Assembly (NCBI RefSeq): GCF_023195515.1 | Contig: NZ_JALPKR020000002.1 | Location: forward strand, 4,193,001 to 4,257,000 | DNA from: Variovorax sp. S12S4 | GTDB taxonomy: Bacteria; Pseudomonadota; Gammaproteobacteria; Burkholderiales; Burkholderiaceae_C | DNA length: 64,000 nucleotides | Direction of reading: 5' to 3' | In this document: positions 45,916 through 54,646 of the stretch, one piece after another | Layout: every line of letters begins with the position of its first letter | Position numbering within the stretch: the stretch's first letter is position 1 | Made by a program: the position numbers and the translations under genes | The notes under the pieces: generated by a model | What the model was told of the DNA's origin: nothing | Seen by the model: only the letters and a program-made list of their open reading frames with translations | Database searches by the model: none

Positions 45916-46968
45916 ATGGACGAAAAACCCTCCGCCATCTTGCGCATCGACACCGATGCGCTGTCGGCGCGCGACAAGTTTGCGTTCTGGGCCGAGGAGA
46001 TGGGCACCAAGCGCGGCTTCACGAGCTACGACAGCCCCGAGCGCGACACCTTCCGCCAGGAACTGTCGGTCGTCAATTCGAATGGCGTGACTTTCATGCG
46101 GGCTCGTGGAAGCCCGCTCGACGTGTACCGCGGCGTGCCCAGCCGCATACAGGAAGCCGCCGAGTACCCTTTTCATCTTCTGGTGAAGCTGAACAACGGC
46201 TTCACCACCAGCGAGCAGCAGGGCCGCAGCGCCACCATCGGTGTCAACGACATGTTGATCATCGATTCGAACGAGCCCATGCGGCTGTGCTCGCATCACG
46301 GTACCGATGCCTGGATCATCGGCTTGTCGCAATCGCTTGTGGCGCGCTGGCTGCCCGATGCGAGCAACGCCGCCGCTGTTGCGCTCAAGGGCGACAAGGG
46401 GTGGACAAGCGTGCTGGCAGGTTACCTGCGCGCCATGAGCCTGGAGCATCTGAATGCCGCGGCCAGCGCGTTCGAGCGCGAACTGGTCGGTGAGCATGTG
46501 CTGTCCATGCTGTCGATGGCGCTTTCGCAGAACAAGCTCGTGCACGACGCGGAAGCGGTGTCGGCGCGCGATCGTGCATTGCACGCCCGCATGCGCATGT
46601 GGATTCGCGATCACTATGCCGACCCGGAGGTCAGCGCGGCCAAGCTCGCGGCCGACTTCAACGTCTCGGTGCGCTACGTGCACAAGGCCTTCGCAAGCGC
46701 CGGACGCGGCATGACCTTTCTGGATGCGGTGCTGCACGAACGCATGGAGGCCGCCATGCGGATGCTGCGCACTTCCAGCATCTCGAACACCCAGATCTCG
46801 CAGGTGGCCTACAGCTGCGGCTTCACGGATCCTGCCTACTTCGGGCTGGTGTTTCGCAAGCACAGGGGCTGCTCGCCCGGTGCGTTCGCAAAGATGCACG
46901 GCCTGAGGTTCGAGCCGATTTCGCTGGCCGACGCTGCCACGCCGTCGGGCCTGGTGCTTCTCCGATAG
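45916..46968 (+). CDS. AraC-family transcriptional regulator
   Basis: 350 residues with an AraC_binding_2-type N-terminus (TDALSARDKFAFWAEEMGTKRGFTSYDSPERDTFRQELSV) and a C-terminal double HTH (ADPEVSAAKLAADFNVSVRYVHKAFASAGRGMTFLDAV; NTQISQVAYSCGFTDPAYFGLVFRKHRGCSPGAF). ATG 45916 gives the family N-terminus. It lies just upstream of the H4MPT island on the same strand, so it could act on it, but nothing in the sequence proves this. Confidence 0.88.
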   Translation: MDEKPSAILRIDTDALSARDKFAFWAEEMGTKRGFTSYDSPERDTFRQELSVVNSNGVTFMRARGSPLDVYRGVPSRIQEAAEYPFHLLVKLNNGFTTSEQQGRSATIGVNDMLIIDSNEPMRLCSHHGTDAWIIGLSQSLVARWLPDASNAAAVALKGDKGWTSVLAGYLRAMSLEHLNAAASAFERELVGEHVLSMLSMALSQNKLVHDAEAVSARDRALHARMRMWIRDHYADPEVSAAKLAADFNVSVRYVHKAFASAGRGMTFLDAVLHERMEAAMRMLRTSSISNTQISQVAYSCGFTDPAYFGLVFRKHRGCSPGAFAKMHGLRFEPISLADAATPSGLVLLR

Positions 46969-47013
46969 CACCGCCGCCGCACTGCGGCAGCCATCCTCCT
47001 TGCCTTGGAAAAG

Positions 47014-47032
47014 GCGTGACACATTGTCACGC
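47014..47032. promoter_or_regulatory. Perfect palindrome upstream of the H4MPT island
   Basis: GCGTGACA-CAT-TGTCACGC, eight-base arms with a three-base spacer, in the 144-base gap between the AraC gene and the first island gene. It looks like an operator. Fifteen bases later, 47036-47051 has a GG-N10-GC arrangement that only weakly resembles a sigma-54 promoter. Confidence 0.55.
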
Positions 47033-47112
47033 TCCTGGGACATCGCCCGCACTCACCGCACGCGAGCCCGCGTGCGCCGCCCTGTGGACGCGCAGACGGA
47101 ACGGCCCTTGCT

Positions 47113-48201
47113 ATGACATGCAAGTCCATGACTTCGTCCCGCCGCCCGAATCCACCCATGACCTCCGCCGACTTCGCCGTTGCTCCGCGGCACGACCTGA
47201 GCTTTCGCACAGTGGGCGTGAGTGCTCCCGGGCGCCTGCACCTGGGCTTTCTCGACCCTTCTGGTTCACTGGGGCGCTCGTTCGGCAGCCTCGGGGTGGT
47301 CATCGACGGGTTCACCACCGAGGTCGAACTGACGGCATCCGACGCTGACCGCCTAGCAGCCGACACCCCGGCCGCGGGGGCGGAGCTCGACCGGGCCGCA
47401 GCCCATCTCCAGCGGCTGAAGCAGCGCAGCGGCTGCCACGCGCCGCTTTCGCTTCGATTGCGGCAGGTGTTGCCGGCACACGCGGGCTTTGGCTCGGGCA
47501 CGCAGCTGGCGTCGGCCATCGGGCGAGCCTTTGCCAAGTGGCATGGTCTCGATCTGGGCACTGCCACATTGGCGCATTGGCTTGGCCGCGGGTTGCGTTC
47601 GGGCATCGGAATCGCAGGCTTCGACGCGGGCGGCCTGCTGCTCGACGGCGGCCCCGGTCCGGATGGCCTGCCCGCGCCGCTTTTGTCGCGCATTGCATTC
47701 CCGCCGGCATGGCGCATCGTCGTCGTGCAGGATCCCGCGCACCGCGGGCTTTCAGGCGGAGAAGAGAAAAAAGCCATCGCAGCCTTGCCGCCGTTGCCGC
47801 AAGCGGCCGCTGCAGAAATTTGCCACCAGGTCTTGATGCGCGTTCTGCCCGCCGCCGCCAGCGCGGAGTTCGCACCGTTTGCCGCAGGCATCAACCGCAT
47901 GCAGCAGTTGCTCGGCGAGCACTTCGCGCCGGCGCAGGGCGGCATCTTCACCAGCCCGGCGGTCGCGCGGCTGATGCAATGGTTCGCGGACGCGAGCCGC
48001 TCAGGCGGCGCCGCCATCGGCCAGAGCTCCTGGGGGCCGACCGGCTTTGCCGTCGTGCCCACGGAAGCACAGGCGCAATTGCTTGTGGATGCCGCGCGCG
48101 CATCCGAACGCGCCGCGCCGCAGCTGGAACTGCACATTGTCTCGGGCCGCAACAGCGGCGCGGCGGTGCACGACCGCATCGTGCAGCCGCGCACCCGCTG
48201 A
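47113..48201 (+). CDS. Beta-ribofuranosylaminobenzene 5'-phosphate (beta-RFAP) synthase
   Basis: 362-residue GHMP-kinase-fold enzyme, the first committed step of methanopterin synthesis: condenses 4-hydroxybenzoate or 4-aminobenzoate with PRPP. Signatures: VGVSAPGRLHLGFLDPSGSLGRSFGSLGVVIDG, LRQVLPAHAGFGSGTQLASAIGRA (GHMP glycine loop), GRGLRSGIGIAGFDAGGLLLDGG, and GAAIGQSSWGPTGFAVV. The start could be the ATG at 47113 or 47158; neither has a clear ribosome site. First gene of the C1 island, running with mtdB and mch. Confidence 0.88.
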   Translation: MTCKSMTSSRRPNPPMTSADFAVAPRHDLSFRTVGVSAPGRLHLGFLDPSGSLGRSFGSLGVVIDGFTTEVELTASDADRLAADTPAAGAELDRAAAHLQRLKQRSGCHAPLSLRLRQVLPAHAGFGSGTQLASAIGRAFAKWHGLDLGTATLAHWLGRGLRSGIGIAGFDAGGLLLDGGPGPDGLPAPLLSRIAFPPAWRIVVVQDPAHRGLSGGEEKKAIAALPPLPQAAAAEICHQVLMRVLPAAASAEFAPFAAGINRMQQLLGEHFAPAQGGIFTSPAVARLMQWFADASRSGGAAIGQSSWGPTGFAVVPTEAQAQLLVDAARASERAAPQLELHIVSGRNSGAAVHDRIVQPRTR

Positions 48202-48256
48202 ATTCATCGCTCTCGTCCCAACCCGACGCCACTTCTTCCACACCACGCAGGCCCTC

Positions 48257-49174
48257 ATGGAACGTCCCCGCATTCTTCACATGTTCACCCCCGGTCCGCA
48301 GATGAGTCCTTTCGACATCAACATGGCGGCGGACGCGGGCTACCAGATCATCGTGCCTTACTGCGATGTGGCGATCGACCGCATCACAGGGCTCACGCAA
48401 GACACCATCTTTTCGCGCGGTCCCAAGGGTGTTGCGCGAACGGGCATCTTCATTGGCGGGCGCGATGCCCAATTGGCCGCCGACATGCTCGAGCGCGCAA
48501 GAACCTCGATGGTCAAGCCCTTCGTCGTCTCAGTCATGGCCGACCCCAGCGGCGCCTACACAACCGCCGCGGCCATGGTGGCCTGCGTGGAGGCCGCCTT
48601 GAAGCGCCACCATGCCCAGGGCCTCGAGGGCCAGCGCGTGGTGATCCTTGGTGGTACCGGTCCGGTGGGGCGCGTGGCCGGCGTGATCGCGGCGCAGGCC
48701 GGCGCCGACGTTTACCTCTCCAGCCGTAACGGCATCGACGCGGCGCAAGAAGCGGCGGACGAAACCGGCCAGCGCTTCGGCGTGAAGCTGCACGGCCTCT
48801 CGGGCGGCGACCCCGATGCCGTGCGGCGCTCCATCGCGGATGCCGACGTGCTGCTGGCCTGCGCGGCCGCGGGCGTGCAGGTGGTGTCCAGCGAAGCGCT
48901 CGGCGCCGCCACGCGGCTCAAGGTTGCCGCCGATGTGAACGCCGTGCCGCCCGAAGGCATTGCGGGTGTCGGCGTGATGGACGACGCCAAGCCGATCGCG
49001 GGCACGCAGGCCGTGGGCATCGGCGCGCTGGCCGTGGGCAACGTCAAGTACCAGACGCAGCATCGGCTGCTGGTGCAGATGTGCGAGGCCGAGAAGGCGC
49101 AGGTGCTGAGCTTTGCCGAAGCCTTTGCGGTGGCGCGCGCATTCCTGGTCGAGCAGGCCGCGAAGGCGTCTTGA
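48257..49174 (+). CDS. mtdB: NAD(P)-dependent methylene-H4MPT dehydrogenase
   Basis: 305 residues; oxidises methylene-H4MPT to methenyl-H4MPT with NAD+ or NADP+. N-terminal LHMFTPGPQMSPFDINMAADAGYQIIVPYCDV is diagnostic of MtdB. The pyridine-nucleotide loop GGTGPVGRVAG lies near residues 132-142, followed by SSRNGIDAA. C-terminal KVAADVNAVPPEGIAGVGVMDDAKP matches too. Central gene of formaldehyde oxidation by the H4MPT route; lies between the beta-RFAP synthase and the ATP-grasp gene. Confidence 0.95.
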   Translation: MERPRILHMFTPGPQMSPFDINMAADAGYQIIVPYCDVAIDRITGLTQDTIFSRGPKGVARTGIFIGGRDAQLAADMLERARTSMVKPFVVSVMADPSGAYTTAAAMVACVEAALKRHHAQGLEGQRVVILGGTGPVGRVAGVIAAQAGADVYLSSRNGIDAAQEAADETGQRFGVKLHGLSGGDPDAVRRSIADADVLLACAAAGVQVVSSEALGAATRLKVAADVNAVPPEGIAGVGVMDDAKPIAGTQAVGIGALAVGNVKYQTQHRLLVQMCEAEKAQVLSFAEAFAVARAFLVEQAAKAS

Positions 49175-49194
49175 CAGCCACGCCTGTCCGCGAG

Positions 49195-50343
49195 ATGCAG
49201 ACCATTGCCGTCGCCGCCATCTCCGCGCGCGCCATGGCCGAGGCGGCGGCGAACGACGGCTTCAACGTTGTTGCGCTCGACCTTTTCGGCGACCTCGACA
49301 CGCGCCGCGCCGCATCGCGCTGGTTGCCGATCGGCACGCCCGGCAGTTTGCAGATCGATGCGGCGAGCACGCTGGCCGCATTGCGCCAATTGGCCCAAGA
49401 AGGCGAGGGCGGCGACCCGGTGGTGGGCTGGATCGCAGGCAGCGGCTTCGAGGGCGAGCCTGGCTTGCTCGAACAGGGCGCGGCTGTGCTGCCCCTGATC
49501 GGCACCGCGCCCGATGCCGTGCGCCGCCTGCGAGACCCGGCCAGCTTCTTCGGATTTCTTCGCGCACGCGTGATGCCCTACCCGCAGGTGCTGCTGGACG
49601 CTCCCGAAGACCCCGCCGGATGGTTGATGAAAGACGCGCACGGCTGCGGCGGCTGGCATGTTCGCCACGCGCCGTGGCCGGTGGAAGAGCCGCTGTCTTC
49701 GCATGACTACTTCCAGCGCGAAATGCCGGGCCAGCCGATGTCCGCCACCTTCGTCGCCAATGGGCGCGAGGTCCATGTGCTCGGCTTCAATGAAATGACC
49801 GTCCGGCCCTTCGGCGCGCGGCCTTTCGTGTTCTGCGGTGCGGTCGGCCCGGTGCCTGTGCCGCAGAACATTGCCGCGCGTGTGACCGGGATCGCACGCG
49901 CATTGGTCGCGGAGTTCGAACTGCGCGGCTTGTGCAGCCTCGACTTCATGCGCGATGGCGACGCCGTTGGCGTGCTCGAAGTGAACGCCAGGCCGCCGGC
50001 CAGCATGAGCCTTTACCGCTCGCCGGCCGGAACGCCTGGCCTCATGCACGCGCACCTGCGCGCCTGCCTGCACGGCGAGCTGCCAGCGATGTCTGCGCAT
50101 GCGCAAGACATTGAAGGCATCGAAATCGTCTTCGCGCCGCGACCCATGCAACTCGATGAAGTCGCGGCGCGGCAACTCGCGGAATGGCCGGGCATCCGCG
50201 ACATTCCCGGCGCAGGCCAGCGCTTCGATATCGACGACCCCCTGTGCACCCTCACCGCGTGCGGCACCAGCGCGGACGAGGTGCGCGCCCGCCTCACCGA
50301 AAGCCGCGAGCGGTTGTTCAAATCACTGGAGACATCGGCATGA
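49195..50343 (+). CDS. ATP-grasp protein of the H4MPT island (Orf17-like)
   Basis: 382-residue ATP-grasp enzyme: GWLMKDAHGCGGWHVRHAPW is the nucleotide loop, YFQREMPGQPMSATFVANGREVHVLGFNEM the central domain, and FELRGLCSLDFMRDGDAVGVLEVNARPPASMSLY contains the metal-binding Glu/Asn pair. It resembles the Orf17 protein linked to the H4MPT pathway in methylotrophs, presumed to form an amide or peptide bond in cofactor synthesis. Start: ATG 49195, or a TTG at 49171 that overlaps the mtdB stop with GAAGG before it. Its stop overlaps mch. Confidence 0.8.
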   Translation: MQTIAVAAISARAMAEAAANDGFNVVALDLFGDLDTRRAASRWLPIGTPGSLQIDAASTLAALRQLAQEGEGGDPVVGWIAGSGFEGEPGLLEQGAAVLPLIGTAPDAVRRLRDPASFFGFLRARVMPYPQVLLDAPEDPAGWLMKDAHGCGGWHVRHAPWPVEEPLSSHDYFQREMPGQPMSATFVANGREVHVLGFNEMTVRPFGARPFVFCGAVGPVPVPQNIAARVTGIARALVAEFELRGLCSLDFMRDGDAVGVLEVNARPPASMSLYRSPAGTPGLMHAHLRACLHGELPAMSAHAQDIEGIEIVFAPRPMQLDEVAARQLAEWPGIRDIPGAGQRFDIDDPLCTLTACGTSADEVRARLTESRERLFKSLETSA

Positions 50344-51347
50344 GCAACACACCACCGCCCGCCTTTGCCGAGGGCCTGAGCGTCAACCGCATGGCACGGC
50401 CTTTGGTCGAACGCCTGCTGAACGATGCCGATGCGCTCGGGCTGCACGTGCGCCGCGACGAGAGCGGCGTGCACATCGTCGATGCCGGCATCGAGGCGCC
50501 GGGCAGCATCGAGGCCGGCCTGCGCGTCGGCGAAATCTGCATGGGTGGGCTGGGCCATGTGCACTTGCGCAGCGGCAACGATGCCGAGGGTTGGCCTACA
50601 TGGCTCGACGTGCGCAGCTCGCAGCCCGTGCTGGCTTGCCTCGGCAGCCAGTACGCCGGCTGGAGCCTTTCGGCGACCAAGGAAGAAACCGGCGGCAAGA
50701 AGTTTTTCTCACTCGGCTCCGGCCCCGCACGCGCACTGGCGGTCAAGGAAAAGCTCTTCGCCGAACTGGACTATCGCGATCACGCAGAGTGCGGCGTGCT
50801 GGTGCTGGAAGTCGATCGCGCACCGCCAAAGGTCGTGATCGACAAGCTGCTGCGCGATTGCAACCTGGCGGCCGACGCGCTCACGCTGATCCTCGCGCCC
50901 ACCACCAGCCTTGCAGGCACCACGCAGGTGGTGGCGCGCGTGCTCGAAGTGGCGCTGCACAAGTCGCACGAGCTTGGTTTCGCGCTCGCCAATATCGTCG
51001 ATGGCGCAGGCACCGCACCGCTGCCTTCGCCCAGTGCCGATGGCGTCGAGGCGATGGGGCGCACCAACGATTCCATTCTCTACGGCGGCCGCGTGCACCT
51101 CACGGTTCGAGGCGACGATGAGGCCGCACGCGAACTGGCCCGTGCATTGCCGTCGCGCAATTCACGCGACCACGGCCGCTCGTTCGCCCACATCTTCAAG
51201 GAGGTCGAATACGACTTCTACAAGATCGACGGTGCGCTGTTTGCGCCCGCCGAAGTGTGGGTGAGCAACATCGACAGCGGCAACACATGGCACGGCGGCG
51301 CGCCCGACATGGCGCTGCTGCAGCGCCTGTGGCTGCAGCAAGCATGA
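50340..51347 (+). CDS. mch: Methenyl-H4MPT cyclohydrolase
   Basis: 335 residues; hydrolyses methenyl-H4MPT to formyl-H4MPT. Full-length match to the archaeal-type family: SVNRMARPLVERLLNDADALG, GEICMGGLGHVHL, SSQPVLACLGSQYAGWSL, KFFSLGSGPARALA, APTTSLAGTTQVVARVLEVALHK and GRTNDSILYGGRVHL. ATGA overlap with the ATP-grasp gene upstream shows operon coupling. Confidence 0.95.
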   Translation: MSNTPPPAFAEGLSVNRMARPLVERLLNDADALGLHVRRDESGVHIVDAGIEAPGSIEAGLRVGEICMGGLGHVHLRSGNDAEGWPTWLDVRSSQPVLACLGSQYAGWSLSATKEETGGKKFFSLGSGPARALAVKEKLFAELDYRDHAECGVLVLEVDRAPPKVVIDKLLRDCNLAADALTLILAPTTSLAGTTQVVARVLEVALHKSHELGFALANIVDGAGTAPLPSPSADGVEAMGRTNDSILYGGRVHLTVRGDDEAARELARALPSRNSRDHGRSFAHIFKEVEYDFYKIDGALFAPAEVWVSNIDSGNTWHGGAPDMALLQRLWLQQA

Positions 51348-51357
51348 GGGCCGCACG

Positions 51358-52314
51358 ATGACCACGCGTATCGCCATCATGACGGATGAGATCGGCTGGC
51401 ATACCCGCCAGTTGCAAGCCGCATTGCGCGCACGCGGCGCGGTGGGCCGCTGCGTCGACCTTGCCGATTGCAATATCGACACCACCGCTGCGTGGCACGG
51501 CCTGGTCATTCCCGGCTACGGCCGCGAACTGCCCGACGCGGTGCTGGTGCGCGGCATTGCCGGCGGAAGCTTCGAGCAGGTGACCAAGCGCCTCGGCGTG
51601 CTGCATGCATTGCGCGAGCTCGGTGTGCCGGTCTACAACGATGCGCGCGCCATCGAGCGCTCGGTCGACAAGTCGATGACCAGCTTGCTGCTCCATGCCG
51701 CGCGCATTCCCGCACCCGCCACATGGGCCACCGAGTCTGCCGCGCAGGCCAGGCGCATCGCCATGCGCGAAACGGCAGCGGGGCACGCGCTGGTGATCAA
51801 ACCCTTGTTCGGCTCGCAAGGCAAAGACCTGCAGCTCGTGGGCGAGGTAGACGGCGTACATCACCCCATGCCCGACACCGACGCGCGCTATGCGGGCCTT
51901 GCCTACCTGCAGCGCTTTGTGCCGCCGATGGGCTCGCCCGGTTTCGACTGGCGCGTGCTCGTGGTCGGCGGGCGTGCCATTACTGCGATGCGGCGTGTCA
52001 GCACGCACTGGGTTCACAACGTGGCCCAGGGCGCGCGCTGCGAGCCCGCCCAACTCGAACCGGCACTCGCGCAAATGGCCGAGGGCGCGGCCCATGCACT
52101 CGACATGGACTACGCAGGTGTAGACCTCATCGCCGCCGCCAGTGGCCCGAAGATCCAGGTACTGGAAGTCAACGGCGTGGCAGCCTGGCAGGGGCTGCAG
52201 CGCGTCACGGACTTCAACATCGCACGCGCCATCGTCGATGACCTGCTCGACCGCAAGATGGCTCAGACCCACAGCCGTGTGCAGGAGAGCCTGCCTCCGG
52301 AGCGCCGCGCCTGA
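51358..52314 (+). CDS. RimK-like ATP-grasp ligase of the H4MPT island (Orf5-like)
   Basis: 318 residues, RimK/MptN-type ATP-grasp: VYNDARAIERSVDKSMTSLLLHAARIPAP, HALVIKPLFGSQGKDLQLVG (nucleotide loop), GFDWRVLVVGGRAITAMRR, and IQVLEVNGVAAWQGLQRV (metal-binding Glu and Asn). Archaeal MptN adds glutamate to H4MPT, so this protein probably modifies the bacterial cofactor's side chain; the exact substrate is inferred. Ten bases after mch, and its stop overlaps the next ATG (TGATG). Confidence 0.85.
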   Translation: MTTRIAIMTDEIGWHTRQLQAALRARGAVGRCVDLADCNIDTTAAWHGLVIPGYGRELPDAVLVRGIAGGSFEQVTKRLGVLHALRELGVPVYNDARAIERSVDKSMTSLLLHAARIPAPATWATESAAQARRIAMRETAAGHALVIKPLFGSQGKDLQLVGEVDGVHHPMPDTDARYAGLAYLQRFVPPMGSPGFDWRVLVVGGRAITAMRRVSTHWVHNVAQGARCEPAQLEPALAQMAEGAAHALDMDYAGVDLIAAASGPKIQVLEVNGVAAWQGLQRVTDFNIARAIVDDLLDRKMAQTHSRVQESLPPERRA

Positions 52315-53252
52315 TGAACGCGCGGCAGGCGGCCATCGAACGGGCGCGTGCCTGCTTCCTGCGCGCCTGCTGGCTCGATGTTGCAGTGCGCAAACCGGGC
52401 AACGTCAGCCGCGATTCGCCCGGCCATCGCATGCAGGCGTCGATGTTCATCGAGAGCGCCAGGGCCGCGGCAGGCCCGCTGTTCGCGCCCGGGCTGCGCG
52501 TAGGGGAACGCATCGAAGCCGCTGTAGAGGCCACTTGGGCGGTCGCGGGCTGCAACACCAACCTTGGCATTCTCTTGCTGTGCGCACCCATTGCGCTGGC
52601 CGTGGAGCAGAACCCCGCCGCAGCAACCCCGGCTGCGTTGCGTGCCGCTGTGGAGTCCGTGCTGGCCACCCTCGACATCGACGATACCCGCGCAGCCTAC
52701 CGGGCCATCGCTCGTGCGCACCCAGGTGGCCTTGGAAGCGCGCCGAAGGAAGACGTGCACGGCGCCCCAACGGTCGACCTGCGTGCAGCCATGGCGCTTG
52801 CGGCCGACCGCGATCTCATCGCGCGCCAATACCGCGACGGCTTCGCGGACCTGTTCGCGCTGGCGTTCCAGATGCCCGTGTATCAAGCGGGCCCGGGCAA
52901 CGCGCCGGCCGACGTCGAGGCACATCCCGATGCGGCCACTGTGGCTTCCGTCCAACGGCTTTACCTGGCTTGCCTGGGCGCCTTTCCCGATTCACACATT
53001 GTTCGAAAACACGGCGGGCGCGTGGCACAGACTGTCATGACGGCGGCGCAGGCCTGGCGCGAGCGCGCCGGCGACGGCGTGGTGCTCGATGCGGACCCCG
53101 AATTCGCGGCATGGGACGTTTCACTGAAGGCTGCCGGCGTCAACCCGGGGACCAGCGCCGATTTCACCGTGGCGGCGTTGCTGCTTTCGGGCTGGATCCG
53201 CTCGTGCGCGGCGCCCGCGCGCGGCCCCGCAGGCGGATGGCACGGATCGTGA
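52314..53252 (+). CDS. CitG/MdcB-like triphosphoribosyl-dephospho-CoA synthase family protein (Orf7-like)
   Basis: 312 residues. CitG-family hallmarks: ARACFLRACWLDVAVRKPGNVSRDSPGHRMQASMF (the KPGNVS loop), GCNTNLGILLLCAPIALA (the TNLGxxLL motif), RAHPGGLGSAPKEDVHG (GGLG-DV). True CitG makes the triphosphoribosyl-dephospho-CoA precursor of a citrate lyase cofactor; the H4MPT-linked branch must use a related reaction, perhaps in pterin side-chain assembly. It is the standard neighbour of the Orf5-like gene and of fae in methylotroph islands. Confidence 0.85.
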   Translation: MNARQAAIERARACFLRACWLDVAVRKPGNVSRDSPGHRMQASMFIESARAAAGPLFAPGLRVGERIEAAVEATWAVAGCNTNLGILLLCAPIALAVEQNPAAATPAALRAAVESVLATLDIDDTRAAYRAIARAHPGGLGSAPKEDVHGAPTVDLRAAMALAADRDLIARQYRDGFADLFALAFQMPVYQAGPGNAPADVEAHPDAATVASVQRLYLACLGAFPDSHIVRKHGGRVAQTVMTAAQAWRERAGDGVVLDADPEFAAWDVSLKAAGVNPGTSADFTVAALLLSGWIRSCAAPARGPAGGWHGS

Positions 53253-53335
53253 TAACCATGGCATTGCGCTGGTCGTTCTGACCGGTGTCGTAATGACCCT
53301 AACCACCTTGGACCTCTAAGAGGAGACCCGAAACC

Positions 53336-53848
53336 ATGGCAAAAATAGATCGACTGATGGTGGGCGAATCGCTCGTCGGCGACGGCAACGAAGTAGCCCA
53401 TATCGACCTGATCATCGGACCGCGCGGCAGCGCTGCCGAGACCGCCTTCGCCAACGCGTTGACGAACAACAAGGACGGCTTCACTTCGCTGCTCGCAGTG
53501 GTGGCGCCCAACCTGCTGACCAAGCCGGCCACCGTGATGTTCAACAAAGTGACCATCAAGGGCGCCAAACAGGCGGTGCAGATGTTCGGGCCGGCGCAGC
53601 GCGCCGTGGCACTGGCAGTGGCCGACAGCGTAGAAGACGGCACCATTCCCATGGCCGAGGCCGACAACCTGTTCATCTGCGTGGGCGTGTTCATCCACTG
53701 GCTTGCCGACGACGACAAGAAGATCCAGGACTACAACTATCAGGCTACGCGCGAAGCCATTCAACGCGCAGTGGCCGGCTCGCCGACCGCGGCTGAAGTG
53801 GTCGACAAGAAGGGCACCACGGCACACCCGTTCGCTGCGCACCTCTGA
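53336..53848 (+). CDS. fae: Formaldehyde-activating enzyme
   Basis: 170 residues; catalyses condensation of formaldehyde with H4MPT to methylene-H4MPT. The family's active-site His is in [19 protein letters not shown] (residue 22), followed by [45 protein letters not shown] and [32 protein letters not shown] precedes the ATG, a strong ribosome site fitting a highly expressed enzyme. It has its own terminator. The 83 bases upstream may hold a separate promoter. Confidence 0.97.
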   Translation: MAKIDRLMVGESLVGDGNEVAHIDLIIGPRGSAAETAFANALTNNKDGFTSLLAVVAPNLLTKPATVMFNKVTIKGAKQAVQMFGPAQRAVALAVADSVEDGTIPMAEADNLFICVGVFIHWLADDDKKIQDYNYQATREAIQRAVAGSPTAAEVVDKKGTTAHPFAAHL

Positions 53849-53863
53849 TGAAAACCTGAAAGG

Positions 53864-53899
53864 AAGAAGCCGACGCGTGAACCGGTCGGCTTCTTTTTC
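53864..53899 (+). terminator. Rho-independent terminator after fae
   Basis: Eleven-base stem AAGAAGCCGAC / GTCGGCTTCTT (53864-53874 and 53885-53895) with T tail. It also works in part for the convergent folB-like gene. Confidence 0.92.
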
Positions 53900-53915
53900 G
53901 TGCTCGGTATTTCGT

Positions 53916-54347
53916 TCAGTGTTTCGCAGGCACCATGCCGCTGGCGAGAAACTTCAGCACGGTTGCGCTGTGGGCCGGCTTCGAAGCGCGATGCGTTGCG
54001 GCGTGGCGCTCGATCTGCACACCTACCGCCTGCACATCGTCGAACTTGCGCGGCTTCACGACCTTGACGCGCACCCAGCTGGCGTTGAACTCGTCGATCA
54101 GGATGTCGGCGATGGCCTCTGCAAAGGCCTCCAGCAGCTGAAGCCGGTGTTCCGCCATGAGGCGCAGCAGCCGCTCGCGGACCACGCCGTAGTCGATGGT
54201 GTCGCCGATGCGGTCAGTGTCGCAGGCGCGCGCGCGGGGCAGGCCGGCATGCACGTCGATCACCAACGGCTGCGCGTGGTGAAGTTCCGACTCGTGAATG
54301 CCAATGACCGTGTTGCCTTGAAAGCCCTCGATGAAGATCAGGTCCAT
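53916..54347 (-). CDS. Dihydroneopterin aldolase-like protein (FolB family)
   Basis: 143 residues: DLIFIEGFQGNTVIGIHESELHHAQPLVIDVHAGLPRARACDTDRIGDTIDYGVVRERL is the FolB fold with the active-site Glu/Tyr region, then LLEAFAEAIADILIDEF and VRVKVVKPRKFDDVQAVGVQIER. It would release glycolaldehyde from dihydroneopterin and supply 6-hydroxymethyl-dihydropterin, a shared precursor of folate and methanopterin. Its place within the H4MPT island suggests it serves that cofactor. ATG 54347 matches the family start. Divergent from the sigma-54 activator gene. Confidence 0.82.
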   Translation of the reverse strand: MDLIFIEGFQGNTVIGIHESELHHAQPLVIDVHAGLPRARACDTDRIGDTIDYGVVRERLLRLMAEHRLQLLEAFAEAIADILIDEFNASWVRVKVVKPRKFDDVQAVGVQIERHAATHRASKPAHSATVLKFLASGMVPAKH

Positions 54348-54646
54348 GGGCGTTGCACCCGCGGAGGCACTGGAGGCATGAGGAACATTCGAAGCAAAGT
54401 GGCCGACGGAAGGGCTCTGGCTGGTGTTCAAGCGATGTCTCCAGTGGATTCGAATGTGTTTGAAAGTGTGTCTGCCGGCGAGCCGATGCCCCCAGGCAGG
54501 ATTCATCAACGCAAAATGCAGGCCAGAGAGAGCGGATCCACTGCGGCGCTTTTCACTGCTTGGTGTTTCACCGGGTGTGCAGCGTGTCGGCAAGTACAAC
54601 AATGGACCGACCAAGGAGACACGATGGAACGCGCTGGAGACATCCA

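Noticed and set aside
47036..47051. TGGGAC-N7-CGCA as a sigma-54 promoter before the C1 island
   Set aside because: GG and GC have the right spacing but the -12 element lacks TTGC and the -24 differs from TGGCAC; too weak to list as a promoter.
53253..53335. Possible sigma-54 promoter ahead of fae (TGGCAC or TGGCAT stretches)
   Set aside because: Neither has GC ten bases after the GG; chance in GC-rich DNA.
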